Shown in pieces: positions 17,262 to 24,867 of a stretch of 64,000 bases of DNA. Position 1 is the stretch's first letter. The number at the start of each line of letters is the position of its first letter. A program made the position numbers and the translations under genes. The notes under the pieces were generated by a model, which had not been told where the DNA came from, did not search any database, and worked only from the letters and a program-made list of their open reading frames with translations. This DNA comes from Vibrionales bacterium SWAT-3 (GTDB lineage: Bacteria; Pseudomonadota; Gammaproteobacteria; Enterobacterales; Vibrionaceae), in the NCBI GenBank assembly GCA_000169995.1, contig AAZW01000016.1, forward strand, positions 23,682-87,681. Direction: 5' to 3'.

Positions 17262-18491
17262 ATGTCACTTGTCAGTACACTTAAAGCCATCGAGTGGAAC
17301 CGAAATTTCACTTTGTTTGCTGCGGCCAGTTTCGCTTCTGGGGCCGGTAATGCATTAATCCCGATAGCTTTTTCTATAGAGTCCTTTAATATATCTCCTT
17401 CTGGAGTAGGGATCGCTCTTGTAATGTTAGCTCTCTGGTTAGGCCGCTTTCTAGGTATGCTTATCTATCGCAAGCTAGCAATAACGGCACTAAAGCAAAC
17501 TATGATAATTGCAGATATAACGCGCTTACTTGCTCAGTTTGGGTTACTACTATATATTCTAATCGGCACAAACACTATCTTAGCTATGGTGATTTCAGCA
17601 TTTGTTTATGGCCTCGGATCTTCCTTTTATCTCCCGGCGAGCTTCCAATTAATCCCCAGTATTACTTCTGTAGAAAACCGCGAGCAAGCCAATTCCATAT
17701 TAGCAATTCTAGGCGACATCTATAGTATTGTTGGACCTCTTTCAGGCGCCACTTTAGCTTTGTTACTTGGTTTTGAGGTGGTGCTGATTATTGACAGTAT
17801 AACCTTTCTTATCGCCATTGGGTTGATATATGCAATCAGACTTGTACCCAATTCAGAAGCGACTAACGAGCCTAACCCAGAAGAAAGAAAAGGTAAATCG
17901 TCAGTGCGTCTAACTCTAAAGTCATTACCAGATTGGTCAACTAACGGCCTAAAAAGCTGGTTTTTTGTCTCTATATGTCTTGGGTTCCTAGGGGTTGCTG
18001 GGCCTGCAATGGTTATTGCCAATCATTCTGAAAACGGCTGGGCATTTGTAGCAACCTGCATAGCTATAGGATCATTAGTGGGATCTACGGGGATGCTAAG
18101 CGGACGCTTTAAACACCTCACATGGAAACGAGTACATTTCCTATGCCTGATACTACTGTCTATACAAGCTATCGTAATGAGTAGTACCTTACCAATCGTT
18201 GTGATTGTCGTTTGTGCAATGTTCGGCGCTTGTGCAACTACTATGAGTGGGATTAAATGGGACACGGTTACGCAAACATACCTAACCGAAAATCAGCTTC
18301 CTGTCTTTGCATCAAGTGATCAGATGGTCACAAATACCGGAGTACCTTTGGGTATGGTATTGTTTGGTATCACAAGTCATTTTGGTGTTAGTAATTATGG
18401 GATGTTTGCTGTTGTCACTACCGTTGTTTTATCTTTTTGGTATATACGCTCAGGCTCACCAAACTCAGTGCAGGATCTTGCTCATGATTGA
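17262..18491 (+). CDS. Major facilitator superfamily exporter
   Basis: 409 residues with about 12 hydrophobic segments in two halves, split by a charged cytoplasmic loop (NSEATNEPNPEERKGKSSVR, about residues 197-216). The layout resembles MFS exporters of the enterobactin-exporter/macrolide-efflux type (MFS_3-like). It lies between two oxygenase genes, overlapping the next by eight bases. It is therefore likely to export the modified peptide, give self-protection, or both. RiPP clusters more often use ABC transporters; an MFS carrier suggests a small final product. Substrate unknown. Confidence 0.8.
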   Translation: MSLVSTLKAIEWNRNFTLFAAASFASGAGNALIPIAFSIESFNISPSGVGIALVMLALWLGRFLGMLIYRKLAITALKQTMIIADITRLLAQFGLLLYILIGTNTILAMVISAFVYGLGSSFYLPASFQLIPSITSVENREQANSILAILGDIYSIVGPLSGATLALLLGFEVVLIIDSITFLIAIGLIYAIRLVPNSEATNEPNPEERKGKSSVRLTLKSLPDWSTNGLKSWFFVSICLGFLGVAGPAMVIANHSENGWAFVATCIAIGSLVGSTGMLSGRFKHLTWKRVHFLCLILLSIQAIVMSSTLPIVVIVVCAMFGACATTMSGIKWDTVTQTYLTENQLPVFASSDQMVTNTGVPLGMVLFGITSHFGVSNYGMFAVVTTVVLSFWYIRSGSPNSVQDLAHD

Positions 18492-19155
18492 TCTGATTTC
18501 CAGCCAAAAGATACGTCAACAAATAACGAAAAACGGTTTTTTATGTATAGATGATTTTTTCGACAAAACCAGTTTTACCAATTTCAATAAGGCTGTAATA
18601 GAGTCTTGGCAACAACAACGAGGTTGGCGCACACGAGTCGGACACAACGGTAAGAAGTTTAATACAGAGCTACTCACTTTAGAGAAACGTAAAAAAGTGT
18701 TCCAAAAAATGAACCAGGCGCCAGTACCAGAAGACAGGTTTAGCTTTATCTACCATTTCCTCGATCAAGGTAATGATGCCTTAGTTAGTCAAATTGCTAA
18801 GCAAGCAGTGGCAAACTGGCTTCCTTTACTTGGTCTTGACGTTACTGAGTTTGAGCAAAGCTTCTCGTTAACATCATTTAATCGCCACTGTTTTATCGAT
18901 AATCACAATGATCACACCAATAGCGCACAAGTTAAGCCATACAAGGTCACAATTATCGTTTATTTTGGTAATTCTGAGTTACTATCTTCACAATCAAAAC
19001 TCATATTTGACTATCAAGGTACAGTACATGATATCACACCACTGCCTAATCGTAGTGTGATGTTTTTCCCGTCACCAAATACTACTCATCGTGTCGAAAA
19101 CCAACAATCACGGGGTGATGAACCGCGACTGGCACTTTCAGGTTGGTTAATGTGA
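18484..19155 (+). CDS. Prolyl-4-hydroxylase-like Fe(II)/2-oxoglutarate oxygenase
   Basis: 223 residues. The double-stranded beta-helix motif is complete: H141-x-D143 in FIDNHNDHTN, a strand YKVTIIVYFG, the distal H202 in PSPNTTHRVE, and R215 in EPRLALSGWL for the 2-oxoglutarate carboxylate. The N-terminus (NGFLCIDDFFDKTSFTNFNK) is typical of the family. The start at 18484, with AGGAT upstream, overlaps the exporter by eight bases; an earlier in-frame start at 18307 would lie deep inside the exporter gene and is rejected. Pro34 of the peptide is an obvious candidate site, but Asp/Asn hydroxylation is equally possible. It is the last gene of the unit. Confidence 0.78.
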   Translation: MIDLISSQKIRQQITKNGFLCIDDFFDKTSFTNFNKAVIESWQQQRGWRTRVGHNGKKFNTELLTLEKRKKVFQKMNQAPVPEDRFSFIYHFLDQGNDALVSQIAKQAVANWLPLLGLDVTEFEQSFSLTSFNRHCFIDNHNDHTNSAQVKPYKVTIIVYFGNSELLSSQSKLIFDYQGTVHDITPLPNRSVMFFPSPNTTHRVENQQSRGDEPRLALSGWLM

Positions 19156-19198
19156 CGGAATGGATATCTATTGATACCATTAGTCTACTAGCAAATAA

Positions 19199-19470
19199 GG
19201 TTCTGTCGCAAATCTAGCTAGAGGTGTGACAGACCAATCCTCCAGGTACAATTATCCTGCAAGGGCGTAGAACCGCTCAAAGGCCGTATCACCTTCAATA
19301 TCAATCTGCTCTTGTTTGAGCATCGTCCACACTTCCCGCCCATGTAAACTGGTCAAAGCTCCTTCCGTTGACTTCCAACCTAGCGCTTGACGTGTTTTCT
19401 GTTTCACCCATCGGTGATTCTGCTCAACGATATTGTTCAGATATTTAATGTCCAGAATCTCTACCAGTGA
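19199..19470 (-). pseudogene. IS6-family element remnant with transposase C-terminal fragment
   Basis: The element end GGTTCTGTCGCAAA (19199-19212) is followed on the minus strand by the last third of a transposase ending at 19252. KYLNNIVEQNHRWVKQKTRQ carries the catalytic glutamate, and the sequence is then FERFYALAG. The N-terminal two thirds and the other terminus are missing. Its sequence differs from the IS6 copies at 12431 and 23267, so it is a separate lineage. Confidence 0.8.
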
Positions 19471-19629
19471 GAGCATAAAATACCCCGTCAACCAAAGGTA
19501 AGCTGGCGGTAAACCCCATCTAATAATCCCACTCCAAATTCGATATGGTCATGGCTTCCAATGTCTTAAAAGGGACCAGCAATGCCAAGACCTATCCGTA
19601 CCAGAACTGATGAAGAGTGGGCGACGATG

Positions 19630-19751
19630 ATTCAAGGTTTTGAAGGGATCCGCCTTCCTAAATGAACTCTTCAATATCTTTGGAATATACGCATGAAATG
19701 AAGTGATCAGATGGGCTCATCAGACACATCTTCCATTTTTGCAACAAGCCC
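19630..19751 (+). mobile_element. Second IS6-family remnant (3' end with internal deletion)
   Basis: On the plus strand ATTCAAGGTTTTGAAGGGAT joins directly to the end of the frame (AATGAACTCTTCAATATCTT...) and the terminus TTTTTGCAACAAGCCC. This matches the end of the transposase at 12486-13223 but lacks the intervening roughly 110 bases. The 19471-19629 stretch before it shows nothing recognisable. Confidence 0.75.
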
Positions 19752-20205
19752 ATTCCATTTCACTTGGTCTGCCATCACAGAGCCTAAATCTAAGTAGGAT
19801 ACACTCACCTACTCACCTTCGCGCTGAGCATTCATCTTCTTAACGACACGTACAACGGTTCTCGCTGAGACGCCTATCATTTTGGCTGTCTCGTTGATGC
19901 TCATCTGGTTACCCACTCTAAGCTTGTAGATTTTTTCATGCAGCTCTAAATCTGGCTTTCTTCCTTGATACTTCCCTTCTTTCTTCGCCTTCTCGATACC
20001 TTGTTTTTGGCGTCGGCGTCTGTCTTCATAATCTTTTCGAGAAATTGCAGCCAACATGTCCATCATCATGTTATTGATGGCTTTGATCATTGAGTTCGTG
20101 AACTCATCAGAAATTTCTGGGGCCAGTGCAATGTGACTGGTCGGTAAGTCTAGGCTGATGACTTTCAACTCCTTCTTGTACAGCATTTCCTTTAATTTAG
20201 ACCAA
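19752..20205. repeat. Direct repeat B, copy 2 (about 454 bp)
   Basis: Second copy of 14688-15141, in the same orientation and 5064 bases away. It forms the 3' part of the intact resolvase gene. Confidence 0.85.
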
Positions 20206-20444
20206 CTTGCTTCATTTAAACGTGAAAGTCGATCAATCTGCTCAATGATGATGACATCCCCTTTTTTAGCATCATTGAGTAATTGAAGTAATTCAGGTCT
20301 TTGCAGTGAAGCACCAGATTCTTGCTCAACATACCAAGCAGCAACACGCATGCCTTTTTGCTCAACAAATTGAGATAGGATTCCTTTTGCCCTTTCTGCA
20401 TCTTGCTCACTTGTTGATGCTCTTAAGTATCCAAATATGTACAT
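19809..20444 (-). CDS. Serine resolvase/invertase
   Basis: 211 residues. The catalytic serine is S10 in MYIFGYLRASTSEQ. The supporting motifs ESGASLQRPELLQLL and IIIEQIDRLSR carry the family arginines. A long helix (about 118-145) leads to the DNA-binding tail, with a helix-turn-helix at SINETAKMIGVSARTVVRVV. The size and layout are those of Tn3-type resolvases and plasmid multimer-resolution enzymes. Upstream TGTCAT/ATGACA repeats probably form its recombination site. A broken copy sits on the other side of the peptide cluster. Confidence 0.93.
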   Translation of the reverse strand: MYIFGYLRASTSEQDAERAKGILSQFVEQKGMRVAAWYVEQESGASLQRPELLQLLNDAKKGDVIIIEQIDRLSRLNEASWSKLKEMLYKKELKVISLDLPTSHIALAPEISDEFTNSMIKAINNMMMDMLAAISRKDYEDRRRRQKQGIEKAKKEGKYQGRKPDLELHEKIYKLRVGNQMSINETAKMIGVSARTVVRVVKKMNAQREGE

Positions 20445-20486
20445 AATGCCCTTTCTATGACGTTTAAGTTATGACTTTATAGGGTG

Positions 20487-20543
20487 TGTCATTTATATTA
20501 TGACATATATTGTTTTATTGCCAAAAATGACCAGTGTCATTTT
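20487..20543. promoter_or_regulatory. Candidate resolvase recombination (res) site and promoter
   Basis: TGTCAT and ATGACA face each other at 20487-20505 (spacer seven). A longer perfect pair, AAAATGAC-CAGT-GTCATTTT, lies at 20524-20543. Repeated inverted sites directly upstream of a serine resolvase gene are typical of res subsites that also serve as its operator. The assignment is by position and symmetry. Confidence 0.5.
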
Positions 20544-20586
20544 GGTATACCTAAGTGACACAGGTAATTATCGCAATTAGATTCTT

Positions 20587-20640
20587 AATCATTGCAAAAA
20601 TGGATAAGAATGGTATTGTCTAATCATTGCTACAATGATT
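20587..20640. promoter_or_regulatory. Candidate operator of the 90-residue regulator
   Basis: AATCATTG-CTA-CAATGATT (20622-20640) is a perfect inverted repeat ending nine bases before the start codon, with another AATCATTG half-site at 20587-20594. This is the arrangement of an autoregulated repressor. Confidence 0.45.
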
Positions 20641-20648
20641 AAGAGGTA

Positions 20649-20921
20649 ATGGTGTCGGAAGTGAGAATGAGCCAAATTCAAAAAGCATTGTTGAGTTGTT
20701 TGGCCAAAGCGTTCACCAAAGGTGTGAAAGAAGGTAAATCAACGGTCATCAACCAAGCCGTGAATCATTTACTTCAAAAAGATATCCACCCGAACAATTT
20801 TCGAGTCTCATGCAAAACTCTAGAGGAGCGCGGGCTAATCATGCGTAAGAAAGTGGACTTGGATTGGTATATCAACATAACGCCCAAGGGATTTGAGATG
20901 GCGTTGTCTTGGCTAGACTGA
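20649..20921 (+). CDS. Small winged-helix-like protein, unknown
   Basis: 90 residues; in-frame starts at 20652 (GTG) and 20667 (ATG) are also possible. Basic helices (KGVKEGKSTVINQAVNHLL) are followed by a segment ending in a likely recognition helix and wing (NNFRVSCKTLEERGLIMRKK, then WYINITPKGFEMALSWL). This is the shape of small winged-helix regulators that carry a 'TPKG' motif after the wing. I do not recognise a family. The gene next to a resolvase and behind an inverted repeat suggests a plasmid or mobile-element regulator. Confidence 0.5.
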   Translation: MVSEVRMSQIQKALLSCLAKAFTKGVKEGKSTVINQAVNHLLQKDIHPNNFRVSCKTLEERGLIMRKKVDLDWYINITPKGFEMALSWLD

Positions 20922-20976
20922 AAATGGTGGAGCTTTACTGTGCTGGTATATTTGATGTGCGCTTTTAGAATTTAGG

Positions 20977-21101
20977 GGTTTGTTGCAAAAAATTCATATT
21001 GGAATTTTCTTTACAACATGTAGGCGCTATTATGAATTTTATATACTAAATGCGATACGCTTGATTATTCAAAACCCTATAAAATTTTATTTGCAACAAG
21101 C
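20977..21101. repeat. Short IS6-like MITE, copy 2
   Basis: About 125 bp, GGTTTGTTGCAAAAAATT at one end and AATTTTATTTGCAACAAGC at the other. These are inverted IS6-type termini around non-coding AT-rich DNA shared with 13857-13976. An intact IS6 transposase at 12486-13223 could act on it. Confidence 0.7.
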
Positions 21102-21122
21102 TCCCCAAATGAGGTGCAGAAT

Positions 21123-22488
21123 GAGCTATGCTGATTTCTGGTGTATGGAAGAGAAAGGAAGTTGCGGTGTAATCTGTTGATGTAGTTCTCGCCAGAACGA
21201 TTAACAGAAAGGTACACCGCATGACTGATAATACTGTTGTTTCACTGAATACACCACAAGACCCACTTACAGAACTGATACGCCAAGGGGCTAGAGATTT
21301 GATTGCACAAGCTGTTGAAGCTGAGCTTCAACAGTTACTTGCACAACACCAGAATGTAATGGTTGACGGCAAGCAAGCCATTGTTCGCAACGGTTTCTTA
21401 CCTGAGCGAACCTTGCAAACCGGTGTCGGTGATGTCGAAGTGCAGATTCCTAAGGTACGAGATCGCTCAGGGAGTGGCGTCAAATTTAATAGCAACTTGA
21501 TACCACCGTATCTCAAGCGAACAAAGAGCGTTGCAACACTGCTCCCGTTACTCTATCTCAAGGGAATATCTACGGGCGATATGCTGCCTGCTCTGGAGTC
21601 TCTGCTTGGTAAGGATGCGAAAGGCCTGTCAGCCAACAGCATCTGTCGCCTCAAAGAGCGCTGGTATGCTGAGTACGAACACTGGCGTAAGCGTGACCTC
21701 GGTAGGCGTCGATATGTTTACGTTTGGGCTGACGGTGTTTACGGTCACGTTAGGATGGACGATAAGCTCTGCTTACTCGTCATCATTGGTGTCGATGACA
21801 CTGGACGCAAAGAAGTCCTTGGCGTTCTGGATGGTCATAGAGAGTCAGAAGCAAGTTGGACGGAACTCATTGAGCAGCTACGAGCGCAGGGATTACAGTT
21901 AGCACCGAAGCTCGCCATCGGAGATGGCGCGCTTGGCTTCTGGAAAGCAGTTGCTAAGTGCTGGCCTCAAACGACTCAGCAACGGTGCTGGGTACATAAG
22001 ACGGCGAATGTGCTTAACAAGGTGCCCAAAAGCGTACAACCACGAATGAAGGAAGCACTGCAAGATATCTGGATGGCAGAAACTAGAGATGATGCTTATC
22101 ACGCCTTCTCAACTTTCCAGAAGCGCTTTGAAGCCAAGTATCCAAAGGCAACGGACTGCTTGGTGAAAGATAAAGATGAAATGCTGGCGTTCTACGATTA
22201 CCCAGCAGAGCACTGGGTTCATATCAGAACAACCAACCCAATAGAATCGATGTTCGCCACAGTACGTTTACGCACGAACAAGACAAAGAACTGTGGAAAC
22301 AGAAAGACTACGTTGATGATGGCCTACAAGTTAATGCGCAGTGCAGAGACGAAGTGGCGTCGTCTACGAGGTTTTGCACTCCTAGCGGATGTTGTGAAAG
22401 ATGTTCGCTTCATCAATGGAGTGAAAGAAATGGAGATTCATCAACAGGCTACTGCATGATCTCCATACACCACATTTGACAATAGCTC
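21123..22488 (+). mobile_element. IS256-family insertion sequence, complete
   Basis: 1366 bp between imperfect termini beginning GAGCTAT; both ends also share GGTGTATGGA. A 9-bp target duplication GTGCAGAAT lies at 21114-21122 and 22489-22497. The intact duplication shows a simple, probably recent insertion. Confidence 0.94.
21221..22459 (+). CDS. IS256-family (mutator) transposase
   Basis: 412 residues, normal length. It begins LTELIRQGARDLIAQAVEAEL, a family hallmark. The DDE core shows the first Asp in YVYVWADGVYGHVR, with LLVIIGVDDTGRKEVLG next and the second Asp in LAIGDGALGFWKAV. Then come QRCWVHKTANVLNKVPK and the Glu in RTTNPIESMFATVRLRT. The frame is complete and the element looks mobile. 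Confidence 0.96.
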   Translation: MTDNTVVSLNTPQDPLTELIRQGARDLIAQAVEAELQQLLAQHQNVMVDGKQAIVRNGFLPERTLQTGVGDVEVQIPKVRDRSGSGVKFNSNLIPPYLKRTKSVATLLPLLYLKGISTGDMLPALESLLGKDAKGLSANSICRLKERWYAEYEHWRKRDLGRRRYVYVWADGVYGHVRMDDKLCLLVIIGVDDTGRKEVLGVLDGHRESEASWTELIEQLRAQGLQLAPKLAIGDGALGFWKAVAKCWPQTTQQRCWVHKTANVLNKVPKSVQPRMKEALQDIWMAETRDDAYHAFSTFQKRFEAKYPKATDCLVKDKDEMLAFYDYPAEHWVHIRTTNPIESMFATVRLRTNKTKNCGNRKTTLMMAYKLMRSAETKWRRLRGFALLADVVKDVRFINGVKEMEIHQQATA

Positions 22489-22540
22489 GTGCAGAATGTC
22501 GGGTTTGTTAAAATAAATTTTATTAAATAAGGTATATTGG

Positions 22541-23197
22541 ATGAAGAGGTTAGTTTGGTTGCTTTCTTACTTTTCGCTGGTTTTTTCAAATTTATCTCTG
22601 GCTGAGCTTAAACCTGGCCCTGCTCTTGATTTTGTTCAATTCGATAAATTTGGCCAAAAAGTAAAGCCATTAAAAATAATAGATAAGCTTAATTTAATGG
22701 ATAATGGATTTCGTCAAAAAGGAAAATTTGTTAATTTTAGAAAAGGAGATAGGTTTAGTGAGCAGTTTAAAATAGATATTGAAAATGGTAGATTAAAATA
22801 TCGAGGTGGGTTATTAAACACTACTAAGGGAGTTGAATTTATGTATATTGTTGAGAATGACGGTACTATTTATGGTGCATCTCTACCTATGGGTAATATG
22901 CCAGATGGCTATGATGGTATAGGAATGTTTCACTCATCTTTAGTCAAAGATGAGTGGCCTATATTTGCAGGAGAGATGCGTGTTGAAAATGGGTTAGTAA
23001 CTAAATTGACAAATAGCAGTGGGCACTTTCAGCCTACTGGAGAGCGGACGGCTATTCTTGAAACATACTTTAAAAAAGAAGGTGTATTAGCCGAAAACTT
23101 TATGCCCAAGTATTCTCCTCCAGCTCCGATTCAGCTGCCAAGATCTAACGCTATTAGTTTTAGAGAAGCAACAAGTTCGTTTATATGCCCCCCATGA
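22541..23197 (+). CDS. Secreted or periplasmic protein of unknown function
   Basis: 218 residues. The N-terminus MKRLVWLLSYFSLVFSNLSLA is a clear signal peptide with cleavage likely after SLA. The mature part is soluble. It has a beta-rich central region (RYRGGLLNTTKGVEFMYIV) and the segment FAGEMRVENGLVTKLTNSSG followed by HFQPTGER. A similar 'strand, then SGHxxP' pattern occurs in assorted bacterial effector-like proteins, but I cannot name a family. AT-rich codon use sets it apart from the core genes. It stands between IS256 and an IS6 copy, with no partner gene. Confidence 0.55.
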   Translation: MKRLVWLLSYFSLVFSNLSLAELKPGPALDFVQFDKFGQKVKPLKIIDKLNLMDNGFRQKGKFVNFRKGDRFSEQFKIDIENGRLKYRGGLLNTTKGVEFMYIVENDGTIYGASLPMGNMPDGYDGIGMFHSSLVKDEWPIFAGEMRVENGLVTKLTNSSGHFQPTGERTAILETYFKKEGVLAENFMPKYSPPAPIQLPRSNAISFREATSSFICPP

Positions 23198-23266
23198 TAT
23201 CATAAGGGCGGGCTCTTAACCGGCGGCGCTGACGGATCCCCTCATATTTTCCCCAAGGCGAGATCT

Positions 23267-24124
23267 GGGCTTGTTGCAAAAATTGAAAATGTTTCTGAGG
23301 TGCCTATTTGAGCACCTTTCTCATACGTAAATTCCAAATATATTGAAGAGTTCATTGAGGAAGGCGGATCTCTCCTGCACCCTCAGTTTTGGCTCATCGC
23401 GACGTAACCAAAAATCAAACTGGCCTTTATTCAACATGCGGATCCCTTCAAAACCTTGAATCGTTGACCAGGCCCGCTTTCGCACCTTGAATCCACCTGT
23501 GGCTTAGATAAGCTTTTTAATCGGAGCGTGGTCAGATTAAATGCCATTGTTGAGATATTTCACTTGCCGATGTTCTACATCTTGCCGTAAACGGCCTTCA
23601 CGCTTGAGGCGAGCAATGGCGTTACCATAAGACGAATGTTTATCAGTATTCAATGTTTGGGGATGAAAGGACGTTTTATAACGGCGTAAGCAGCGTTTTA
23701 GGAATTGATAAGCCGCCTCTTTATTGCGTTTACGAGAGAAAAAGAAATCCAGGGTTTCCCCACGTTTATTGATGGCTCGGTAGAGATAATGCCATTTGCC
23801 TTTCACCTTGACGTAAGTTTCATCAAGCTGCCAGGAGGTGTCGATACGAGTGAATTGATAACGGCGTAACTTCTTATGTAGGATAGGCCCGTAGTGAATG
23901 AACCAACGATAAATCGTGGAGCGATTAACGAAGACACCTCGTTCGGACAACCTATCACTGAGGTTTGCATAGCTCATTGCGGTAGTGCCATACCAACGGA
24001 CACACCACAAGATAAGTTCGGGGGTGAAATGTCGCCATTTGAATTCAGACTTGACCATAACGTATTGCTCAGTGATGAATCATAGTAAAAGTCTGGCGGC
24101 TCGTGAGGTTTTTGCAACAAGCCC
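23267..24124 (-). mobile_element. IS6-family insertion sequence, copy 2
   Basis: 858 bp between GGGCTTGTTGCAAAAA and TTTTTGCAACAAGCCC, in the same orientation as copy 1. Flanks (CGAGATCT left, GTTTTAAG right) give no target duplication. It is closely related to copy 1 but diverged at scattered positions. Confidence 0.92.
23321..24058 (-). pseudogene. IS6-family transposase with two nonsense codons
   Basis: Same length and sequence type as the transposase at 12486-13223. GAA-to-TAA changes occur at the catalytic glutamate (NGI then stop, near 23535) and further on (at the I-E-A-T-G-G site, near 23505). The product would end at residue 173 without the last DDE residue. This copy is therefore inactive and depends on another copy for movement. 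Confidence 0.92.
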
Positions 24125-24382
24125 GTTTTAAGTGTAATTCAGGGCAGAATTGGTGAAGAGAGTCGTGTAAAATATCGAGTTCACACATCTTGTTGTTTGA
24201 TTATTGATTATTGATTTTTGGCGAAACCATTTGATCACATGACAAGATGTGTTTCTACCTTAAGCTAATGATTTTTATAAAAATCATTAGGGGATTCCTC
24301 AGTGTAAAGCACCCTAGTAGGTTGAGTCTCTTTGTTTTCGGCCGTAGGACGCTCAGGCGACACCGTCGCCGGTTCAAAATCT
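24125..24382. other. Non-coding junction segment with strong inverted repeats
   Basis: No gene. ACACATCTTGT (24183-24193) and its complement ACAAGATGTGT (24242-24252) enclose 48 bases containing three TTGATTA-type repeats. A perfect 26-bp palindrome follows at 24265-24290 (CTAATGATTTTTA and its mirror). A short GGCGAC-ACC-GTCGCC hairpin lies at 24356-24370. These may be the end of a lost element or a structured transcript; I cannot assign them. Confidence 0.5.
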
Positions 24383-24435
24383 CCCTATAAAATAAAGTTT
24401 ATTATTTTCAGTAGTTAAAGTTTGATCCCGCCCTT
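24383..24435. mobile_element. Solo ISAs1-family terminus
   Basis: 53 bases closely resembling the terminal 53 bases of the ISAs1 elements at 7766-10243 (CCCTATAAAATAAAGTTTAT and so on, ending GATCCCGCCCTT) but diverged. The rest of the element is missing. It marks the right edge of the island. Confidence 0.8.
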
Positions 24436-24819
24436 GACACTTATAAATTACCCAACGATATAAATTGCGGGTTTTAAATTAAAGTTATTTGATATTTACT
24501 AATCCAGATGAAGTTGTATTTAATTTAGCTGCGGTTATTTTATTCGTTACTTAATCATTTAAGTTTGGTGCTGTTCACAAAAATAGTGGCCAGTAAAAGG
24601 GCTAAAAAATGTGAGAAAAATCGTAAGGTTTTTTGGTTAATTAGCTTGGATTAATATTCGGTTTGGTTAGTTGGTAAATAGGAGAAGGTTGATTTGATAG
24701 GTATCGATAGAGAATGGATTGGATAGTCTTGGAATTTTATTCAAACTTTATTTTTGAACGCGTTTTAAAGTTTGTCATGGTTATTTGACGGGCATCAAAA
24801 ATCACATTAAGCCATAAAC
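24436..24819. other. AT-rich intergenic region, nothing recognised
   Basis: 384 bases between the island edge and the dcuA terminator, with no supported gene or repeat. Confidence 0.5.
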
Positions 24820-24845
24820 AAAAAAGGAAGCCGAAGCTTCCTTTT
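24820..24845 (-). terminator. dcuA terminator
   Basis: AAAAGGAAGC-TTCG-GCTTCCTTTT on the minus strand: a ten-pair stem with a stable tetraloop and T-run. Confidence 0.88.
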
Positions 24846-24867
24846 AGAGTCATATCATCAGTGGTTT

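Noticed and set aside
18307..18483. Earlier in-frame start for the prolyl-hydroxylase-like gene
   Set aside because: It would overlap 177 further bases of the exporter gene. The ATG at 18484 has a ribosome site and gives the family N-terminus.
20980..21180. 66-residue frame across the MITE and IS256 left end
   Set aside because: It is formed by joining two mobile-element ends, with no support as a gene.
24350..24380. tRNA-like piece (GGCGAC hairpin then GGTTCAAAATC)
   Set aside because: No acceptor, D or anticodon arms can be drawn around it, and the T-arm does not close.
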